From Pezizomycotina sp. ARF18 (lineage: Eukaryota > Ascomycota), in assembly GCA_002224055.1 (NCBI GenBank), contig AZLU01000196.1, forward strand, positions 1 to 64,000: a DNA stretch of 64,000 nt, read 5' to 3'. Below are positions 59,370 through 64,000 of this stretch, piece after piece. Each line of letters starts with the position of its first letter. Within the stretch, counting starts at the first letter, position 1. The position numbers and the translations under genes are program-made. A model generated the notes under the pieces. It was not told the origin of the DNA. It did no database searches and saw only the letters and a program-made list of their open reading frames with translations.

Positions 59370-61866
59370 ATGGGAAGAAATTAAAACGTATTGGTCTACT
59401 CCGGTAAAGTCCCACGACCCAAATTTCCGTGGTCTTCACTTCAGAAGTCACAGAGGAAACAGAATGGAATTGTTATTGTTATCGTCCCTAACTAAAGGCT
59501 CCACAAAGAAGGCCCGGAACGACCGTTGAATCCGTTCGCCATTGCCTATTTCGCTTCGAGGCTGCTCTCCAAACTATGCCGTCATCCCAGTAACGGGAGA
59601 TACTATCGTCCAAGAACCATGGGCGGCACCTGTGCGTTGCTTTGTATCCCGGGCGGCGCCGACCTAGGAATGTGCCGAACCCTTAACGGAGAGGTAACAG
59701 GAAAATACTACAATATGTCCGGAGGGGAGGCGCTTACCTAGGTCTATGTGCTGGAGGCTATTATGGCTCGGCAAGGTTGAATTTGAAGTTGGAACCGAGA
59801 CTCGAAGTTGTTGGCAGTAGGGAGCTCAAGTTCTTCCTGGTGTCTGCAGGGGTACGGCATTTGCAGGATTCGTTTACAACAGCGAGGCCGTGTGGAAGGC
59901 TTGCAAGCTCAGCGTGTTTAAGAAACCTTCGCACCTTTAACACCGCCAGCAGAATTACGGGTATATTATAATGGCGGCGGTGTCTTTGTCAACGCTGCTG
60001 CTTATAAGACCAAAAGGTGGATATATTGGCAGCTACGCCGACCCGCTAGACGTCGATGCTGGAGAGGAATGCCGCTGTTATTTCTTGCCAAATAGGAGAA
60101 GGCACAGCGGTGCTAAGCGTGTTCATCCGAGTATGATACAATGCCTTTCTTTGACATTATTGCACGACATGTCTATGCTGACCCTTCATCATAATATAAA
60201 AATAGATTTTCGGGTTTTAATTTAGACAAGTCAGCCGGGGGCGAAGAGTACTCCAAGCTGGTCGACGATCTCAAAGCGGACGATAGCCTCCGCACGGAAT
60301 TCTTCAGATGCTGCTTGGAAAGCTGGGTCTGAACGTTAACAGCGGTCTGATACCATTCCCTCGCTTTCTAAACTCCATCTCACATCAATCATACCGGCGG
60401 AAGTGAAGCGGTTGGTTGACAGCATGCAGGGAATCATCGTCTCCGAAAATCAAGGCAAATCTCAGTTAATAGTGGGCGAGAACGACACCTTCGTTCTGGA
60501 GCAGTCGCCGGTCTCCAGAGGCAATATTCACCTTCGAGGCTCATGGATGGCGACTTGGAGGACGGTACAGCACTCGTGGATCTTAAAAAATCCGAAAATA
60601 TGTTCAGTTACACACGATACTCATCCTGACCGCGCGATACACCTTTCTTCAACCTAAATAACTTTTACGACTCACTGAAATCCGCAAGATCGCAAAGCTC
60701 ATTATCTATAACAAAATTCGGTTCTTATTAATGTATGGGGAAGTCGTGACGAGCACGAATACACTCATGGATAAGTAAGTTTTCCTAGCTCTCGCATGAT
60801 ATCCATTAGAAGTGCTGATTTAATACAATGAAATAGAAACTTTCAATTCCTACAACACCTGCCTCATGGCTTTACTGCGGTTGGGACAGTTCAAATAGTG
60901 ACGCGGACGCGGTTCCAACGTATGGGTTTCCCCATCGGCTCTCTTGCGTTCTCGACGGTTATAAAACACAACTACAACTTAGTTCAAAGGCTCCCGTAAT
61001 ATTTATTCAATATCTGGCTGCTCTCGCAATGTTGAGGCAGTTAAGACTTATGGTCCCGGGTACGACGATATGCCAGTTAGATTAAAATGGCCAAATGATC
61101 TTTGTAAGTATGCCTTTACGCTTTACTACTATAATACTACTATAATTGTCAACTGCTCTTGCGATCATAAGTTGCTAACTAGTTCTCGCATCGAAGACGC
61201 CGAGGATCCTACAAAATCAGGTCAAAGCGGACGAAGACGCAGACGATCGGCTCGAAGTTTGTTAAAATCGGAGGCATCCTGGTGAATTCCAACTTGCGAA
61301 TAACGAATACATGCTCGTCGTGGTATGCAACAAAATTCACCTCTAACCTTGTATATTTTGGATAATAATATATATCTTTCTATAGGCTGTGGTGTAAATG
61401 CAACGAACGCAGCACCGACGACGTCGCTAATCTTCTTGTTGACGCTCTCAATACGCAGCGCGAAAAGAAAGGGCAGCCGAAACTGGCACACTTTCACATG
61501 GAAAAACTACTCACAAAAATACTCATCACACTTGAGGAGATGTACGATACTTTCTCGTGGAGCGGCTTCCAGCCTTTCGAGAAGTTGTACTATTCTCGGT
61601 GGTTGCATAGGTAATATCTTCGTTCCCGCGGAATTTCTCAACCAAAAGATTGTTGCTAATTTCCTCAAAATATAGTGACCAGATAGTCTGGCTCGAGATG
61701 GAGGGCGGAGCCAAAGCTAGAATAAAAGGCATTAGCATGAAAAGGCTTATTGCAACACGAATTAGATGGCTCTGACCGGGACACGGGTCATCGCTTTACG
61801 CTACAGACCGATAATAACAGCTTTGACTTTTTCAAGGGACTACTCAAAGCTAAAGAGTCTATGTAA
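59370..61866 (+). CDS. BPL1: biotin-protein ligase (holocarboxylase synthetase)
   Basis: Activates biotin with ATP and joins it to carboxylases such as acetyl-CoA and pyruvate carboxylase. The eukaryotic two-part form is visible. First is a glutamine-amidotransferase-like N-terminal domain: NVLVYSG (about 59388), an intron (59409 to about 59513), PGTTVESVRHCLF, IPGGADLGMCRTLNGEVTGK, LGLCAGGYYGSARL and YYNGGGVFVNAAAYKTK. The catalytic domain has GEVVTSTNTLMDKNF (about 60735-60850), HGFTAVGTVQI, the biotinyl-AMP loop GRGRGSNVWVSP (readable at 60899-60935 despite a missing base), SLAFSTVIKH, VIFIQYLAALA and MPVRLKWPNDL. GVGVNATNAAPTTSL (about 61385-61425) and LLTKILITLEEMYDTF follow. The C-terminal domain has QIVWLEMEGGAKARIKGIS and GLLQHELDGS, ending at TAA 61864-61866. 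Confidence 0.93.
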
Positions 61867-62554
61867 ATATATCTTGGACACCTTTCTCTTCTTTTCTTTG
61901 TTATATATTATATATCGTTTATCCTTGTATAAATTTTGCTATTTCTCGTCATATATATACTTAAAGTATTACTAGGTGAGCGCCTTTGCCTGAAATTAAA
62001 GCTAAAGCTTTGGAACAAGCTTAGAAGAACTTTTTGCAGTATACATTGGTATATTATAGTCTTAAAGGTCCTTATTTTCTTATTGGATCCGCTGACCTAC
62101 AATAAATGTATACTACAGGAGGGAGTACGGTACTTATATTCATCCTTCCGCAATTTCGTTTCGCTGCGGCTTATATAGATGAAATCAAAGATGATCACCA
62201 TTACATAAAATATTCTATATCCTATTTCGTAAAACTTTAGAGCAATAAAAAGCAAGATAGAGGGACAATGGGCAAGATTGAAATAATCGATGGTAAGTTT
62301 GTGTAAGTTGAAATATGCGCTTATATACAGGAACATTAAAGCGGGATATCGTGTTAATGTGAGAAAAATTCGTTGCAAAGCTACTAAGGAAAAAACAGAA
62401 TGAACAAAGTTCGTACATATAAGATTTTAAAAATAAAAATATATCTACGCTAATAGGGTCTCTCCTTGGGTAACTAAGGAAATTGATATGGAAAGAGGAT
62501 AAAATGAATAATGGAATCGGGCAAGTTATAGCCATTTCGTATTTTCTAGCTCGT
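61867..62554. other. intergenic between convergent BPL1 and TOR
   Basis: AT-rich 3' region. The open frames here are short and show no family signal. Confidence 0.6.
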
Positions 62555-64000
62555 TTACCAGAAGGCACACCAACCACGTAGAGCTGACACAGATTTTCTA
62601 GCGATGTTGCTTGTTGTAGGAGCTTATCCACTTGATCTGCTACTGCCAGGTCTTCAGTAGTCTTGAAGTCACGTCCGTCAGCTTGTCTTTGACCCGGTCG
62701 AGGACTATCATGGCCTCGCGTTTGAGTTTCGGGTTGCCTCGTTTGATCTGTGGTTGCTTTGTATGGTTAGCAAGTCTTTCGATGAGACATCTCATATAAG
62801 GTGACTGAATAAAGATAATATGGAATAGCTTAAAATAATTGACGGAAACATTCGAAAAAACGTACCATCCCCTTCCTCGGGCCGCGTTGGGCGATTAGCC
62901 CTGTAACCGAGTTGTCCTTCTTGCTCGAGCGCTAAATTTTTTTTTTTTCAAAAACGCAAAAAGTAAGCAACTGAATATCTATAAAACGGAGAGAACTACC
63001 TTAACACTCACGCTTATTCTTATCGAGCTGCCCCATCTGCTCAGCCGGGCTCTCCTTGTTACCCAACCGCCAGTGCATCAAAGGATCGTGCATGAACGCC
63101 TCCAAAACAGCCATCAGAGATTCCTTGTTATCGCGTAGGACGCGCATTACCGCCTCACACGTGGTGCGGAGCTGCCCTCGATGTTACTAACTTCCATCGC
63201 GTAGGTCAACATTCTCGTCAACCTGAAAGGAACCTTCTCCGGATATTTCTCTCTGTGCATGGCGACTTCGAAGCAATCGCCGAAATCGATGTGTACGACC
63301 TTGCCCGTTATACGGTCCAGCATGAGATTCGATGGATGCCTGTCACCAGACCCAAGATGTAGCCGACCATCGACATGACACCCAGCGAGCGGGTGTAGTT
63401 CGTACGCCTGTCGAGCCACGCCTCGGAACTCTTGCTCTTGAGCAGCACGCGGTAAAGATCTTGCCCAGTGGTGTTATCCAGTGCGTAACCGAATACCTCG
63501 ACTTTTTGCATGAGAGTAAGATTCGTAATCGGGAGCATTTAACATGATCCTGTGCTCGATGTTCAGCAAGATCTTGCGGCTCTCCCGATACTCCTAATCA
63601 GTACATGCAGCGTATCGCTGTTGGGACCCAGCCCAATAAGCCAGAATTCTGGGAAAGAGGGATAACAGGATATCTTGGATGTTGAGATGTCGCTTAAAGC
63701 ACTCAGAATCGACGGAAAGAAGGGTGTTAACGAGACCGAAGAGCTGCATAACTCTTTCATCTTGACGAAGATCCTCGTGGCCTGGAGAAAAATGTTATAA
63801 GTGAGAGATGTCACGTGAAAATCTACATAGCGAAAAAAAGGTGAGGTTGGATGTACCTTTGAGAAGGAATTGTAGGATGTTCCGTCACTTCCTTTGTCGT
63901 CAACTTTCGGGGCCGTTGCTTGGACGAGATTACAGTGAATGTCGGGTCAAAATTGATAATTCTGACTACCGGCGGCCAGAGTGGTATGTACCTGAGAAAG
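62555..64000 (-). CDS. TOR: TOR serine/threonine kinase, C-terminal part (gene continues beyond the window)
   Basis: Catalytic PIKK of TORC1/TORC2, the nutrient-sensing growth controller. The right edge begins inside the kinase domain: [16 protein letters not shown] (about 63885-63945) is the N-lobe, then [13 protein letters not shown] (about 63590-63640). [20 protein letters not shown] and [19 protein letters not shown] (about 63410-63520) follow. The catalytic loop and DFG are in [20 protein letters not shown] then [20 protein letters not shown] (about 63220-63340). [19 protein letters not shown] comes next, then a gap with introns. The FATC domain is [16 protein letters not shown] plus GWCAFW in the adjacent frame, with TAA at 62555-62557. 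One base is missing near 62574 inside the invariant GWCAFW end. The FRB, FAT and HEAT parts lie beyond 64000. Confidence 0.95.

Overview
This window is nuclear DNA of a filamentous ascomycete (Pezizomycotina). Three things point there: short GT-AG introns, a set of ascomycete housekeeping genes (ATG15, POL1, TOF1, ISA2, BPL1, TOR, an Msc2-type zinc transporter, a Fre-type ferric reductase, a carnitine carrier, complex I NDUFS5), and Ser/Pro-rich fungal proteins of unknown function. The placement is inference from protein similarity held in memory; no search was run.

Layout. 1-8 kb: MSC2-like zinc transporter (+) facing a ferric reductase (-), with an intron-containing tRNA-Leu(UAA) and two tRNA-like inverted repeats between them. 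10-13 kb: membrane-anchored, largely disordered protein (-). 13-17.9 kb: no gene seen, with an AT-rich block near 17 kb. 17.9-19.3 kb: mitochondrial carnitine/acylcarnitine carrier (-). 21-22.9 kb: disordered protein (-). 23-31 kb: gene-poor, with purine-rich tracts and microsatellites. 31.5-38.2 kb: three poorly conserved genes (+), two of them F-box-like and one carrying a Ser-Arg minisatellite. 39-43.3 kb: NDUFS5 and a VPS9-domain Rab GEF (both -). 44.4 kb to the end: a compact block, ATG15 (+), POL1 (-), TOF1 (+), ISA2 (-), BPL1 (+), TOR (-, running off the window).

In the 43-62 kb block the genes alternate strand and form three head-to-head pairs whose members belong to the same process: VPS9-domain GEF/ATG15 (endosome-vacuole), POL1/TOF1 (replication fork) and ISA2/BPL1 (biotin: Fe-S assembly needed for biotin synthase, and biotin attachment).

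Almost every gene is broken into several frames, yet the conserved protein resumes at once in the next frame. Where an invariant motif fixes the expected sequence, the break is usually one missing base, most often in a short G or C run. The best explanation is uncorrected long-read assembly error, not pseudogenes. Gene ends below are therefore the outer limits of the recognisable protein, and exon borders are approximate. I found no clear new multi-gene system. The strongest leads are the functional head-to-head pairs, a repeated 10-bp palindrome found in three promoters, and unusual domain additions in the ferric reductase, ATG15 and the SR-repeat protein.
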